54,683 bases of DNA, taken from positions 21,832 through 76,514 of the forward strand of contig JANWVV010000018.1 of NCBI GenBank assembly GCA_025055795.1, written 5' to 3'. The translations under genes were made by a program, and so were the position numbers. This document shows positions 8,344-17,420 of the stretch, one piece after another. The DNA comes from Gemmataceae bacterium (GTDB lineage Bacteria; Planctomycetota; Planctomycetia; Gemmatales; Gemmataceae). Below the pieces are notes generated by a model. That model worked only from the letters and a program-made list of their open reading frames with translations, did no database searches and had not been told where the DNA came from. The stretch's first letter is position 1, and each line of letters begins with the position of its first letter.

Positions 8344-8932
8344 GGAAGCCGCCCCCTCTCAGAAGGCCCTCGTAGTTATAGGCGTAGAATCCACAGCCTA
8401 GGGGCAGGCATGGAATTCATAGCCTTAAGGAAAACCAAAGTATCGGCAGGATACCATGTTAAATTCGCCCTGTTTCAGGACTATTTCCTTCTTCCAGAAG
8501 TATAGGCGCCCTAATTGTCTGCTAGTCAAGAGCCGCTGCAAAAATAACTAGTCACTCGTAACCTCTAGCAGGTGTAAGTCTATCTTCAAAATTGAGCGTT
8601 CATAGGTCTATTCCCTGTATTGCTTCTCGCCCTTACAGCGAATCAAGTTGTGTTGACGGGTTTCAGAGATGCTTGGGGGGGTCGAAACATAAGAGTAACA
8701 CTACTTCGAGAATCAACCAGATGACCTGATCAAACCGTCTTGACCAAAAACAAACCGGCTATGCTGCAAATTATAATCATTAGTACATAGGTGATTATGC
8801 TAATACTAGTAGAGTAGGTTGGATGATCCAAAATGTTCAGAGCCAGCTCTTGCGTATAAGGAAGGGCCTGTCAGCAAGTGATTGCCACCACAGTGTCGAT
8901 GGTTACCTAACGACGATGTATAGGGTTTGGAG
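8344..8932. other. AT-rich intergenic region, no gene seen
   Basis: This 589-base stretch between the DksA-like gene and tRNA-Ala is visibly richer in A/T than its flanks and has stop codons in all frames. It holds one inverted repeat, ATAATCA (8773-8779) with TGATTAT (8792-8798), separated by 12 bases. That is operator-like in size but unassigned. It probably contains the promoter of the minus-strand DksA-like gene. Confidence 0.45.
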
Positions 8933-9005
<73 letters not shown>

Positions 9006-9017
9006 AACGTCATAGTC

Positions 9018-9046
9018 AAATTACGCCGCTACACGCGGAAAGTCAA
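9018..9046 (-). promoter_or_regulatory. Putative sigma-70 promoter of tRNA-Ala
   Basis: On the minus strand, TTGACT (9046-9041) matches the -35 box at five of six positions. A 17-base spacer separates it from TAATTT (9023-9018), a poor -10 match. The tRNA begins 12 bases further on. Position and spacing are right; the weak -10 keeps confidence moderate. Confidence 0.42.
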
Positions 9047-9284
9047 TGGCAAGTGCCGGTTTCTACTCAGAAAAACCACTTGGCTGTCTGCCGGGGTGGA
9101 CGTACACAGCGTTTTGTTCCAAAATTGGCCAAGGCACGGACACGGCAGCTTTGTTACGTCCCAGTACTCTGACAGCGGGCATACAGCAGAGTACTTATCG
9201 TTGGTACTTATTGTCACGACGGATGAACCGTAGTTCGGCGAATTTCAATCTGGCTTAGCGGACTTAAGCAAGGGGGACGAGAGG

Positions 9285-10541
9285 GTGCGGCAGAAAGCGA
9301 AAGCCAGCATGCAAGTGATTGTTAAATATGGAATTGGTTTCGGACTGCTGGCTTGGGTGGTAGGTCGGTATTGGCAGGATAACGCGGTAACGGGCGCACC
9401 GGGACTGCGGACCTTGCTGGCAGGACCGATAGCCGGGGAATGGCTTGTGCTGGCAGCCATGCTCACAGCCGGGGCCTTAGCGTTGCAACTAATCCGCTGG
9501 TACTTGCTGGTCCGTGCCCTGGACTTGCCTTTCACACTCCGCAATGCTTGCCGCTTAGGGATGGTAGGGATATTTTTTAACACTTTTCTTCCGGGATCTG
9601 TCGGAGGTGATCTGCTCAAAGCCTATTTCATCGCTCGGGAGAATCGCGAGCGGAAGACACGGGCCGTAGCGACCGTCCTGATCGATCGGGCCTTAGGACT
9701 ATTCGGATTAGTTCTTTTCGTTGCTGTGTTAGGAACGACCTTGTGGCTTCTGGGGGATGCACGTCTGATTGCTAACCCGGAGTTGCAACGGCTCATTCAG
9801 TTGATGGCCGCGTGCAGTGGGGTTACCATCGTTGGGTATGTACTGCTCGGCTATTTGCCGCAACGCCGGGTGGATCGGTTTGCCCGTCGCCTGCGGTGGT
9901 TGCCGAAGGTGGGAGGACCGCTAGCAGAGTTCTGGTATGCCGTGTGGATATACCGCCAACGCCCCCGGACCATCCTGGGAGGTGTGGCTTTGTCGGCCAT
10001 TTCGCATGTGGCCCTGGTATTAGCTTTTCATACCGCTTCGCGGGTGTTTCCGGCCCAAGGCGGGGAGGCGGAGCAACCCGCGAGCCTGGCCGAACACATA
10101 GTTATTGCTCCCATCGGCTTCATTGTGCAGGCTTTGCCTGTTTCCCCTGGTGGAGTAGGGATTGGCGAAGCGACGTTTGCAGGCTTGTACCAGTTGTCCG
10201 GCCGCTCGGCAAGCCGAGGCGTGATCGCCCGTTTAGCGATGCGAGTTGTCGAATGGCTCATCGGCTTGTTGGGATATTTGCTTTACCTACGGATGAAAAA
10301 GGAGCTTCCGCTTACGCCCATTGGGGACGATGCAGACCGCCTCCCGGAGACCCGGCCGCCGACCCTGCAGTCCGCTCCAAGTAATCAGGTGCCCCCACTG
10401 CCTACTGCCGTGACACTCGCTCCTCACGTCGGTGGAGCTATTGGGGATCACATCTCCCCTGATGGTTCCAGGTCTGTTGCTTCCTCAAATCGCCCTTCTG
10501 CCCTTCGATCCGCTGGGGAGTCGTCAAGCGAACGTAGTTGA
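9285..10541 (+). CDS. Flippase-like integral membrane protein (LPG synthase TM region/UPF0104)
   Basis: This 418-residue protein has about eight hydrophobic segments in residues 8-330 and a polar, disordered tail (about 335-418). It resembles the membrane part of lysylphosphatidylglycerol synthase and AglD-type proteins, seen in the motifs RLGMVGIFFNTFLPGSVGGDLLKAY, RALGLFGL and the later PGGVGIGEATFAGLYQ. Relatives are linked to lipid or glycolipid flipping, and the enzymatic LPG synthetase domain is absent. The start is GTG at 9285 after a GGGGGA element; ATG at 9309 is an alternative. It lies alone between tRNA-Ala and a convergent orphan gene. The substrate is unknown. Confidence 0.87.
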   Translation: MRQKAKASMQVIVKYGIGFGLLAWVVGRYWQDNAVTGAPGLRTLLAGPIAGEWLVLAAMLTAGALALQLIRWYLLVRALDLPFTLRNACRLGMVGIFFNTFLPGSVGGDLLKAYFIARENRERKTRAVATVLIDRALGLFGLVLFVAVLGTTLWLLGDARLIANPELQRLIQLMAACSGVTIVGYVLLGYLPQRRVDRFARRLRWLPKVGGPLAEFWYAVWIYRQRPRTILGGVALSAISHVALVLAFHTASRVFPAQGGEAEQPASLAEHIVIAPIGFIVQALPVSPGGVGIGEATFAGLYQLSGRSASRGVIARLAMRVVEWLIGLLGYLLYLRMKKELPLTPIGDDADRLPETRPPTLQSAPSNQVPPLPTAVTLAPHVGGAIGDHISPDGSRSVASSNRPSALRSAGESSSERS

Positions 10542-10586
10542 GCACAAGATTAAGACAGAGTTCAGTTTACACCGGCGGATACAAAG

Positions 10587-11390
10587 TTAACTGTTCTCGC
10601 CAGCAATTATAACTCCACCACAGGGTGGTATTTCAGAACTGTCAGGACTCTCTGATAAATCGCATAAATTCGGTTTGAAATACCAATCCTCGTCGTCGTC
10701 TTCGCAGTCAATGGGATAATGCTCCTTAACCCCCTGATCGCTGAGCAGTGCGGGGCCACTAGCAAGATCGGACACTAATTGGATGTCATAATAATTATCG
10801 TCCCTTAGTTGCTGGACAGTTTGTTTAAAGTAATTCCAGTTCCACTCAAGGCTTTGGAGTTGACGCTCTGGTTTGCAGCGACCATCAATCATGTCGCCGT
10901 TAAAGCCATTAGCTCGCAAGCAGCCTGCACAACCGAGTTTTGCTCGTACAACAGTACACGAGGCGATAGCCACTACGTCGTCACGACGGCGGCGAGCCAT
11001 AACTACTGCTGCATCCGCTAACGGCTTATGATAGTGACGTACCTTAAGACCACCATGGTAGATTGAAATGACGCCCTTACAATCACTGAACAGAACAAGC
11101 AGAGCTGTCCGTCCAACTGCAGCGGGCAAACTGACGCGTCGTTTCCATGGACGACCCAAAGTCCCATTATTAAGCACGTGGTATTTGACCTGCACTTGAC
11201 AAACCTTGGCCACTAACATTTGCAGCGGCTCGCACACAGAATTGAGGGAGTAGCCGGAACTCAGCTTTTCAAGGATGCTGGCGACTTCGGCTTGACCTAT
11301 ATGACCTGTCTCGGCGAGGTAGTCGAGAATGGGGGCCAGTTGCTCCGGTTGCTTGGCCTGCCTCAACAGTTGCACGAGATGTTGCCGCAT
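10587..11390 (-). CDS. Orphan Cys-rich protein of unknown function
   Basis: This 267-residue soluble-looking protein matches no family I recognise. The N-terminal 60 residues look helical (LVQLLRQAKQPEQL, ASILEKLSSGYSL). The middle contains a hydrophobic strand TALLVLFSDCKGVISIYHGG, a basic MARRRRDD stretch and a CAGC motif (Cys154, Cys157) with Cys145 and Cys172 nearby. The C-terminal third is acidic (CEDDDEDW) and ends with a further Cys. Nine or ten cysteines is many for a cytoplasmic protein and could mean metal binding. The 3' part is more AT-rich than neighbouring genes. ATG 11390 has only a weak GGACG upstream. It is flanked by a convergent membrane-protein gene and a long gap, so context gives no clue. 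Confidence 0.65.
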   Translation of the reverse strand: MRQHLVQLLRQAKQPEQLAPILDYLAETGHIGQAEVASILEKLSSGYSLNSVCEPLQMLVAKVCQVQVKYHVLNNGTLGRPWKRRVSLPAAVGRTALLVLFSDCKGVISIYHGGLKVRHYHKPLADAAVVMARRRRDDVVAIASCTVVRAKLGCAGCLRANGFNGDMIDGRCKPERQLQSLEWNWNYFKQTVQQLRDDNYYDIQLVSDLASGPALLSDQGVKEHYPIDCEDDDEDWYFKPNLCDLSESPDSSEIPPCGGVIIAGENS

Positions 11391-11873
11391 GGTTACGTCC
11401 CCCTGAATCGGTCCCGTCTTGGAAAGAGGTCAAATATCAACTCTTGACTACTGATCCGGAAATTACCCGTCTTCCCGAACAAGTTCCTACCTGGCGGTAT
11501 GAAAGATTACACTATGTTCAACAGTGTTACCCTTATCTGATCTATCACAGAGAAATTTATTAGCCGTTTGTGTGCCTGCGATAATCATTTTTCTCGGTGG
11601 AACTAAAGCAAATTTACCCAGCTCTCGTGGGAGGTACAATGTCGGTAGTCTGTGTAAAAACAAAAAATCGCAAATAATTTCTTAAGAAAACTCGCGATTG
11701 TGTCGTAGAGTGAATCGATTGGTTTAATCGAACTGCTCTAAAGGATGACAGGTGAGGTGAGATTTGAGAACTATTATGTCTTCTGTGCCAATGGCTTGGG
11801 TTTATTGATAATAGAGCGAGAACTGTGCAGCGGCGTGGACTTGGGAGGGGCGTTGATGCCCTTGGGTATACGC
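11391..11873. other. AT-rich intergenic gap with a probable terminator
   Basis: This 483-base region separates two minus-strand genes. Its 11480-11720 part is strongly AT-rich and likely carries the promoter of the orphan gene. A hairpin with a T-rich tail (listed separately) lies at 11656-11699. An 80-codon plus-strand frame at 11745-11987 runs antisense into the PEGA gene and is not supported. Confidence 0.45.
11656..11699 (-). terminator. Probable rho-independent terminator of the PEGA lipoprotein gene
   Basis: On the minus strand a stem AATCGC/GCGATT (11699-11694 with 11671-11666) encloses the self-complementary TTTCTTAAGAAA (11678-11689) and is followed by TTTTGTTTTT (11665-11656). It lies about 175 bases past the PEGA gene stop codon. 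The outer stem is only 6 bp. Confidence 0.45.
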
Positions 11874-12395
11874 TTATGGCGGTGGTGGTGCAGGACCAAC
11901 GGGCGGAATAAGTGTATCATCAGCAAGGGGCGTTTGCGTGGAGGGGCGTGTGGGACGAGGAGCGGCCGGACGGGCCGGAGGGGGTAAATTCTGCCCCCGA
12001 TGTCGCAAGCCTTCGGCACGTTCGATCAGTTCATCAACCCGAGGTTGGGTCGCCGGTTGCAGCTCGAAATAATACCGACGCACGTCCCGGATGGGAAATG
12101 GCCATAAAACCTCAGTCAGAAAATCGAAAGGGGGATAGGCATACCAAGGGGCTACGACGTGCACACGCTGCTGCAAGGGCTCGTAGCCGGGATGAAAAAG
12201 TGTTATCTTATAGTAACCATAGTATTCAAAGGGAGCATGGGCCGGGGCGGCCCCGATGGGCTGGTCATTTATGTATACCTGTGCGTTGGGGACGTTAGCC
12301 TCGATGACAAAGCGACGCTCGACGCAACTGCAGCAGGCTACCCCCAAACAGCAAGCCAGGTACGGACGTGCCAGGAAAGTGACAGAGCGTTTCAT
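11874..12395 (-). CDS. PEGA-domain lipoprotein
   Basis: This 173-residue protein is predicted to be a lipoprotein: the N-terminal hydrophobic segment contains a cysteine cluster (CCLGVACCSC), and several of its Cys could be lipidated. Residues about 30-75 form a PEGA-like beta domain (VPNAQVYINDQPIGAAPAHAPFEYYG, then YKITLFHPGYEPLQQ), a fold common in surface-layer or cell-wall-associated proteins. A proline-rich tail follows and ends in PPPP. It probably sits in the periplasm or outer membrane. It is transcribed alone and a probable terminator lies downstream. Confidence 0.82.
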   Translation of the reverse strand: MKRSVTFLARPYLACCLGVACCSCVERRFVIEANVPNAQVYINDQPIGAAPAHAPFEYYGYYKITLFHPGYEPLQQRVHVVAPWYAYPPFDFLTEVLWPFPIRDVRRYYFELQPATQPRVDELIERAEGLRHRGQNLPPPARPAAPRPTRPSTQTPLADDTLIPPVGPAPPPP

Positions 12396-12812
12396 ACGAC
12401 ATTATGCTCCCTGCCGGATAATAGCCCATAAAGCGCGACATACTCCCTCCCCGGCGACTGCTCCTAACCAACTGATGGTGCCGAATCAAGACAAGTTGGC
12501 CCCGATCTATGCAGGGGACGATATTTAATATCTGACGTACTAAAAGGTGATCGAGCAACAGATAAGTAGCCGCGTGGCTTTTGCCAATCTGGACATTTGG
12601 TACAAACGGGGATGAAATTGCAGGAGGCAGTCCGTTGGTTCGCGGTCCGGGTGTTCTTTAAGTCATTCCGGAGTCTACCCAAGCCGAAATGGGGAAGGTA
12701 CCGCTAGCGATGTCCACCCAAAAGGTTTTTTCTTAATCGTGAGGTCGCGCACAACGCTGCGATATAGCGTATGATGACATCAAGACGAAAAACTTAGGGT
12801 TGGGGGTAGTCC
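12396..12812. other. Divergent intergenic region, no gene seen
   Basis: This 417-base gap lies between the start of the PEGA lipoprotein gene (minus) and the PP2C gene (plus), and so must hold both promoters. Small frames on both strands have no ribosome-binding site and no recognisable product. No clear -35/-10 pair was found. Confidence 0.4.
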
Positions 12813-14138
12813 GTGTTGGCCTTTGAACCACCTCGCTATGCTACGCTCACCGACGTTGGGGTGAAGCGCAGTCATAATCAGGACGCCTGTGCGGCCCGAC
12901 CTGCGGTGGACGCCGCCACTTTTGCCAGTTGCGGGCACATTTTCATCGTGGCCGATGGCATGGGCGGCCATGCTGTTGGCGAAAAGGCCAGTGTCAAGGC
13001 GGTTCGGGACATTCCCCATCTGTTCCAAAAACACGTGCATGAAGGGGTGGTGGCCGCCCTGCGTCGGGCCTTTGCTGAAACCAACACCGGCATTCACGAA
13101 ATTGGTCAGCAAAATCCGGAATTCCGGGGCATGGGAACCACCAGCACCACGCTGATTCTTCGTCCTGAAGGAGCGTGGATCGGCCATGTAGGGGACAGCC
13201 GGGCCTACCGCATCCGTGACAATACCATCGAACAACTGACCTTCGATCACTCCTGGGTCTGGGAAATTGCCAAACGGACGGGGGTTGACCCAGAACAACT
13301 GGGTGATTTCAAGCGTAATGTCATCATTCGCTCACTCGGTCCAGATCCTGAAGTAGAGGTCGACATCGAGGGGCCTCATCCCGTCCAGCCAGGGGACGTC
13401 TTCCTGCTGTGCAGCGATGGGTTAACGGGACTGGTCAAACCGGAAGAAATCGGCGCAATCGTCCAGGCCTTGCCGTTGGAGTCGGCCGTGCGCTTACTCG
13501 TCCATTTGGCCAATCTCCGCGGCGGGCCGGACAACATCACCGTTATTCTGGTCCGCATCCCAGGCGGTCCCGATGATAGTGGCTCGCATCACCGGCACAC
13601 TTCCAGCCGCTTTTGGCTAGCGTGCCGGAACTTCTTGACCCATTGGTGGCCCTTGTGCGCCATTGGCGGCGGCTCACTGCTGGCCGTCCTGTCTTTGGTG
13701 TTGCATCTACAGGAGTGGAAGACCTTATCAATGCCCCTGTTCCTGGTAGGGGCCCTTATAATCCTGATTGGTCTGATAGGTCTGGTCCATGCGGTGCTAC
13801 GCCCGTCCGAGGCTAACGACGTATTCACTTCTGCTATTCCGGAAGATGATCAACCCCGGCCGCTTAACATCTACCGTCGTCACGATTGCTCCATCACTGT
13901 CGAACGTCTCAATCAGTTTGCTGAGGCGGAGAAAAGTCTGATCGAAATGCTTAAAGAGCAGAATGTACCGGTTGATTGGGATGCGTATGCCCGCTTGGCC
14001 ACCCCCGCCGATGGCGACCTGCTCCAGGCATTTCGTTTGCGTTGCGAGGCCCTACTGTTACTTGCCGATGCTTATCACAAAGCCCTGCACAAGCAGGAGT
14101 CGTTCCAGCCATCCTGGACATCCCCTACCCGCAACTAG
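12813..14138 (+). CDS. PP2C-family Ser/Thr phosphatase with C-terminal membrane anchor
   Basis: This is a 441-residue PPM phosphatase that removes phosphate from Ser/Thr of proteins, usually opposing Hanks-type kinases. The catalytic domain spans about 8-250 with all main motifs: NQD (Asp24), VADGMGGHAVGE (Asp48), GTTSTT, HVGDSRAYR, CSDGLTG (Asp202) and GGPDNITV (Asp240). Two hydrophobic helices follow (about 281-298 and 306-328), so the N-terminal catalytic domain is tethered at the inner face of the membrane. A 110-residue polar C-terminal domain of unknown role comes last. The start is GTG with GGGGG about 6 bases upstream. No kinase gene is nearby. Confidence 0.93.
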   Translation: MLAFEPPRYATLTDVGVKRSHNQDACAARPAVDAATFASCGHIFIVADGMGGHAVGEKASVKAVRDIPHLFQKHVHEGVVAALRRAFAETNTGIHEIGQQNPEFRGMGTTSTTLILRPEGAWIGHVGDSRAYRIRDNTIEQLTFDHSWVWEIAKRTGVDPEQLGDFKRNVIIRSLGPDPEVEVDIEGPHPVQPGDVFLLCSDGLTGLVKPEEIGAIVQALPLESAVRLLVHLANLRGGPDNITVILVRIPGGPDDSGSHHRHTSSRFWLACRNFLTHWWPLCAIGGGSLLAVLSLVLHLQEWKTLSMPLFLVGALIILIGLIGLVHAVLRPSEANDVFTSAIPEDDQPRPLNIYRRHDCSITVERLNQFAEAEKSLIEMLKEQNVPVDWDAYARLATPADGDLLQAFRLRCEALLLLADAYHKALHKQESFQPSWTSPTRN

Positions 14139-14294
14139 TTACTCCTGGTGATATGTCCTTTTTTTGAAAAATCGCCTACCAATCACCCCATCGTCCGATG
14201 GCCGTGCTGTTATGCCATCGTAGGAAGCGAACGGCTTGAGCGGTCGTTCTGCCTATGCGGGATGTAGCTGACACAATCCAGATAGTTTCCTCCG

Positions 14295-17200
14295 TCATCC
14301 GTTCAAGTCAGTTTGTGCTGAGCCGTCGGTGTATTTCCGGATGTTTACCGTCGGTGCGAACAAAGCGTACAGAACCGGGATGACGAACAACGTCAGGATG
14401 GTGGAGCTAAATAATCCCCATACAATGACGGTAGCTAAAGGTCGCTGGACGTCGGAGCCAAGCCCCGTGGCTAGTGAGGCGGGAACCAGCCCGAGAATGG
14501 CTACTAGTGAGGCCAGCAGAATGGGTCGCAAGCAATCCACCGCCCCCTGAATGATAGCAGGATACAATTCCCACCCTTTTTGGCGAAGGGCCGTGATTGA
14601 GCGGACCATCAGGACCCCATTCATGACAGAGACGCCAAAAAGGGCTGCGAATCCGACACCAGTGGAAACATTCAGATTCATTCCGCGTAGCCACAAGGCC
14701 AGCACCCCGCCGATGAAGGCAAACGGCACGGACATCAGCAGCAACAGGGCAGCCCGGACCGAGCCGAAGGTGATGATCAGCAGACCAAAAATAAGAGCTA
14801 CGGTCACCGGCATGACCAACATGAAATGCTGGCGGGCGCGTTCCAGGTTGGCAAACATTCCTAGCCAACCGATCTGGTAACCGGCTGGAACCTGGGGCTG
14901 TATCGTCTGGGCAAACCGCTGTTGGGCTTCCCGGACGAAACCACCTTGATCACGGCCAACAATATCGCAACGGACAGTGATACGCCGGCGACTGTTTTCC
15001 CGCGCGATGAGTGTTTCGCCATCGACTAGTTCAATGCGGGCCACTTGGGCGAGGGGGACCGGTACTTTGTCCAGCGAATGCACGGGCAGTCGGCCCACCG
15101 CTAGCGGAGAGTTGACCACACGGCGATCCAAGCGGACGGTGATATCAAAACGCCGCTCCCCCTCGTATAAACTGCCCACGGCCTCTCCCCCCAGAGCGAT
15201 GTTGATCAGACTGGTCACGTCCTCGATGCGGACATTATGCCGGGCACACAATTGCCGGTCGGGTGTGATCACCAATTGAGGCTGTGGGCCTTCCTGCTCA
15301 ATGTTGACATCCTGGCTGCCGGGGATCGTCTTGAGTAGCTCCACTGTCTGCCGGGCCAACTCCAGCAGGATCTGAGGATCCGGACCGGTAAACTCAATGG
15401 CTAAATTGGCCGAGGTGCCATTGGTGTCCTCGGTGACGCTGTCGATAATTGGCTGAGTAAAATTGAAACGGGTTGTAGGAAATTCCATCCGTAAGCGTTG
15501 TCCCAGTGCGGCCACCAGTTCCTGTTTGGTCCGGAATTGGGTCCACTGCTCTTTGGGGTGGGGGATGATCAGGATTTCCAGGCGGCTGGGGGGAAAAGGG
15601 TCGGTCCCTGAATCGTTGCGACCAGCCTGCACCGCGACGTGCCTGATGTCGGGGAATTCTCGGGCTATATCGCGAATCCGCCGTCCGTAGTAAGAGGTTT
15701 GCTCCAAGGCAGTTCCTTCGGGAAAGTTGGCCCGCACCCAGATGACCCCTTCGTCCAGATAGGGCAGAAACTCGATGCCGAGGCGGGGAACAATCCTGAT
15801 GGCCACGGTAGCTACGCCGCAGATCGCCGCGGCCACCACCCACCACCGTACCACCAGCAAACCCCGGAGCACCACAGCATAGCTGCGACGGGCTAGCGTC
15901 AGCAACGGATTATCCCATTCTGGGTGTTTTGTCCGAAGGACCAGCACCGCCAGTACGGGAATAACCACCAAGGCAAATATCAAGGCTCCAAGCAGGGCAT
16001 ACACCATCGTCAAGGCCATTGGCCGGAAAAGCAGTCCCTCGATACTGGTTAACGAGAGCAAGGGAATGTAGGCCACTATGATCATCAGGATTGAAAAGAA
16101 TACGGTGCGTTCGACTTCGCAGGCCGCTTGCCAGACCAGCATTACCAGTGAAGGGCGCTGGCTATCATGTACCGCCTCGCTAAGCCGTCGGACGATGTGC
16201 TCGGTCATGATGATGGCACCGTCGACGATAATGCCAAAGTCGATGGCCCCGATCGAGAGTAGTCCGATAGGGATGCCTGTCAGGTACATCAACAACAAAG
16301 CAAACAGGAACGAAAAGGGAATGGTCAAGGCGACCAGGGCCGCGACGATCGGCCTGCCGAAAAACAATAGCAGAACGAGCACGACCAGGGTAATGCCCAG
16401 GGCGACGGAATGACTCACGGTGTGCAGGGTGCTGTCCACCAGATATTGGCGGTCATAAAAAGGGACAATTTTTACACCCGGGGGCAATTCCGCTTCGTTC
16501 AGTTCCCGGACGGCCTGCTGCACACCTGCCAGCACACGCGAGGGATTTTCGCCCCGCCGCATCAAAACGATACCTTCAACGCCCGTGTCAGTTTGGTCCT
16601 TACTAAAGATGCCCGAGGGAACACGGTGATCCACCCCGATGCTGGCAACATCCCGCAAGTAGATGGGAATGCCATCGACCGATTTGACGAAGATGTCTTG
16701 AATCTGCTGCAGGTGCTGCAGGGATCCACTGCCGCGGATGACAAATGCCATACTGCCACGGGGAAGCACACTGCCACCGGCCGAAGCATTGTTGGTTTTG
16801 ATGGCCTCGACCACTTCGGTCAGGCTCAAGCCGAAGCGATCCAGATCGGCTGGTCGGAAGGTAACGGCGAACTGCTTTTCCAGGCCGCCGAAGTTGGATA
16901 CTTCGGCCACGCCGGCAACGCGTAACAAACGGGGAATCACCACCCAGTCATTGAGGGTGCGTAGCTCGATCAGATCGTGGCTACCATCACCGACCAGTTC
17001 GTAGCGATACACTTCTCCGTAAGCGGTAGCCGGTGGTCCCAGTTCCGCTTCGGCTCCATCCGGTAGCTGGACGGCTGCCAGTTTCTCCTGAACGCGTTGG
17101 CGGGCCCAGTACATCTCCGTTCCCTCTTCAAACACCAGTTGCACCACCGACAAGCCGAAAATGGTACGGGAACGGATTACCTCCACATTAGGCACGCCTC

Positions 17201-17420
17201 GCAACGCAATTTCGATAGGTACAGTGACCTGTCGCTCGACTTCTTCGGGGGCCCGCCCGGGGTAAACAGTGATCACCTGCACGACCTGAGCGGAGATGTC
17301 GGGGTAAGCATCGATGGGCAATTGTCCGAATGCATACACCCCCCCCAGACCGAGAGCGATAGCCAATCCCACCACCAGCCAGCGGCGGCGCAAAGCGGCA
17401 GCAATCACAGGGGCCATCAT
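14295..17420 (-). CDS. RND heavy-metal efflux pump (CusA/CzcA family)
   Basis: This 1041-residue inner-membrane transporter exports metal ions by proton antiport as part of a tripartite pump. Length and motifs fit the HME-RND subfamily: FGQLPIDAYPDIS near the N-terminus, YPGRAPEEVERQVT, FGLSVVQLVFEEGTEMYWARQRV and, in TM4, DFGIIVDGAIIMTEHIVRR with the proton-relay acidic residues. It has twelve predicted TM helices in two halves with two large periplasmic loops. ATG 17420 overlaps the TGA of the upstream adaptor gene (ATGA) and has AGGAGC upstream, so the two are translationally coupled. Which metal it exports (Cu/Ag or Co/Zn/Cd) cannot be settled here. Confidence 0.95.
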   Translation of the reverse strand: MMAPVIAAALRRRWLVVGLAIALGLGGVYAFGQLPIDAYPDISAQVVQVITVYPGRAPEEVERQVTVPIEIALRGVPNVEVIRSRTIFGLSVVQLVFEEGTEMYWARQRVQEKLAAVQLPDGAEAELGPPATAYGEVYRYELVGDGSHDLIELRTLNDWVVIPRLLRVAGVAEVSNFGGLEKQFAVTFRPADLDRFGLSLTEVVEAIKTNNASAGGSVLPRGSMAFVIRGSGSLQHLQQIQDIFVKSVDGIPIYLRDVASIGVDHRVPSGIFSKDQTDTGVEGIVLMRRGENPSRVLAGVQQAVRELNEAELPPGVKIVPFYDRQYLVDSTLHTVSHSVALGITLVVLVLLLFFGRPIVAALVALTIPFSFLFALLLMYLTGIPIGLLSIGAIDFGIIVDGAIIMTEHIVRRLSEAVHDSQRPSLVMLVWQAACEVERTVFFSILMIIVAYIPLLSLTSIEGLLFRPMALTMVYALLGALIFALVVIPVLAVLVLRTKHPEWDNPLLTLARRSYAVVLRGLLVVRWWVVAAAICGVATVAIRIVPRLGIEFLPYLDEGVIWVRANFPEGTALEQTSYYGRRIRDIAREFPDIRHVAVQAGRNDSGTDPFPPSRLEILIIPHPKEQWTQFRTKQELVAALGQRLRMEFPTTRFNFTQPIIDSVTEDTNGTSANLAIEFTGPDPQILLELARQTVELLKTIPGSQDVNIEQEGPQPQLVITPDRQLCARHNVRIEDVTSLINIALGGEAVGSLYEGERRFDITVRLDRRVVNSPLAVGRLPVHSLDKVPVPLAQVARIELVDGETLIARENSRRRITVRCDIVGRDQGGFVREAQQRFAQTIQPQVPAGYQIGWLGMFANLERARQHFMLVMPVTVALIFGLLIITFGSVRAALLLLMSVPFAFIGGVLALWLRGMNLNVSTGVGFAALFGVSVMNGVLMVRSITALRQKGWELYPAIIQGAVDCLRPILLASLVAILGLVPASLATGLGSDVQRPLATVIVWGLFSSTILTLFVIPVLYALFAPTVNIRKYTDGSAQTDLNG

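Noticed and set aside
11745..11987. 80-codon plus-strand frame antisense to the PEGA gene
   Set aside because: It overlaps the coding end of a supported gene on the other strand and has no recognisable product.
14116..14165. T7 run after the PP2C gene as a rho-independent terminator
   Set aside because: Only a 6-bp stem (GGACAT/ATGTCC) with a 31-base loop precedes the T-run, and one arm is inside the coding region; too weak to list.
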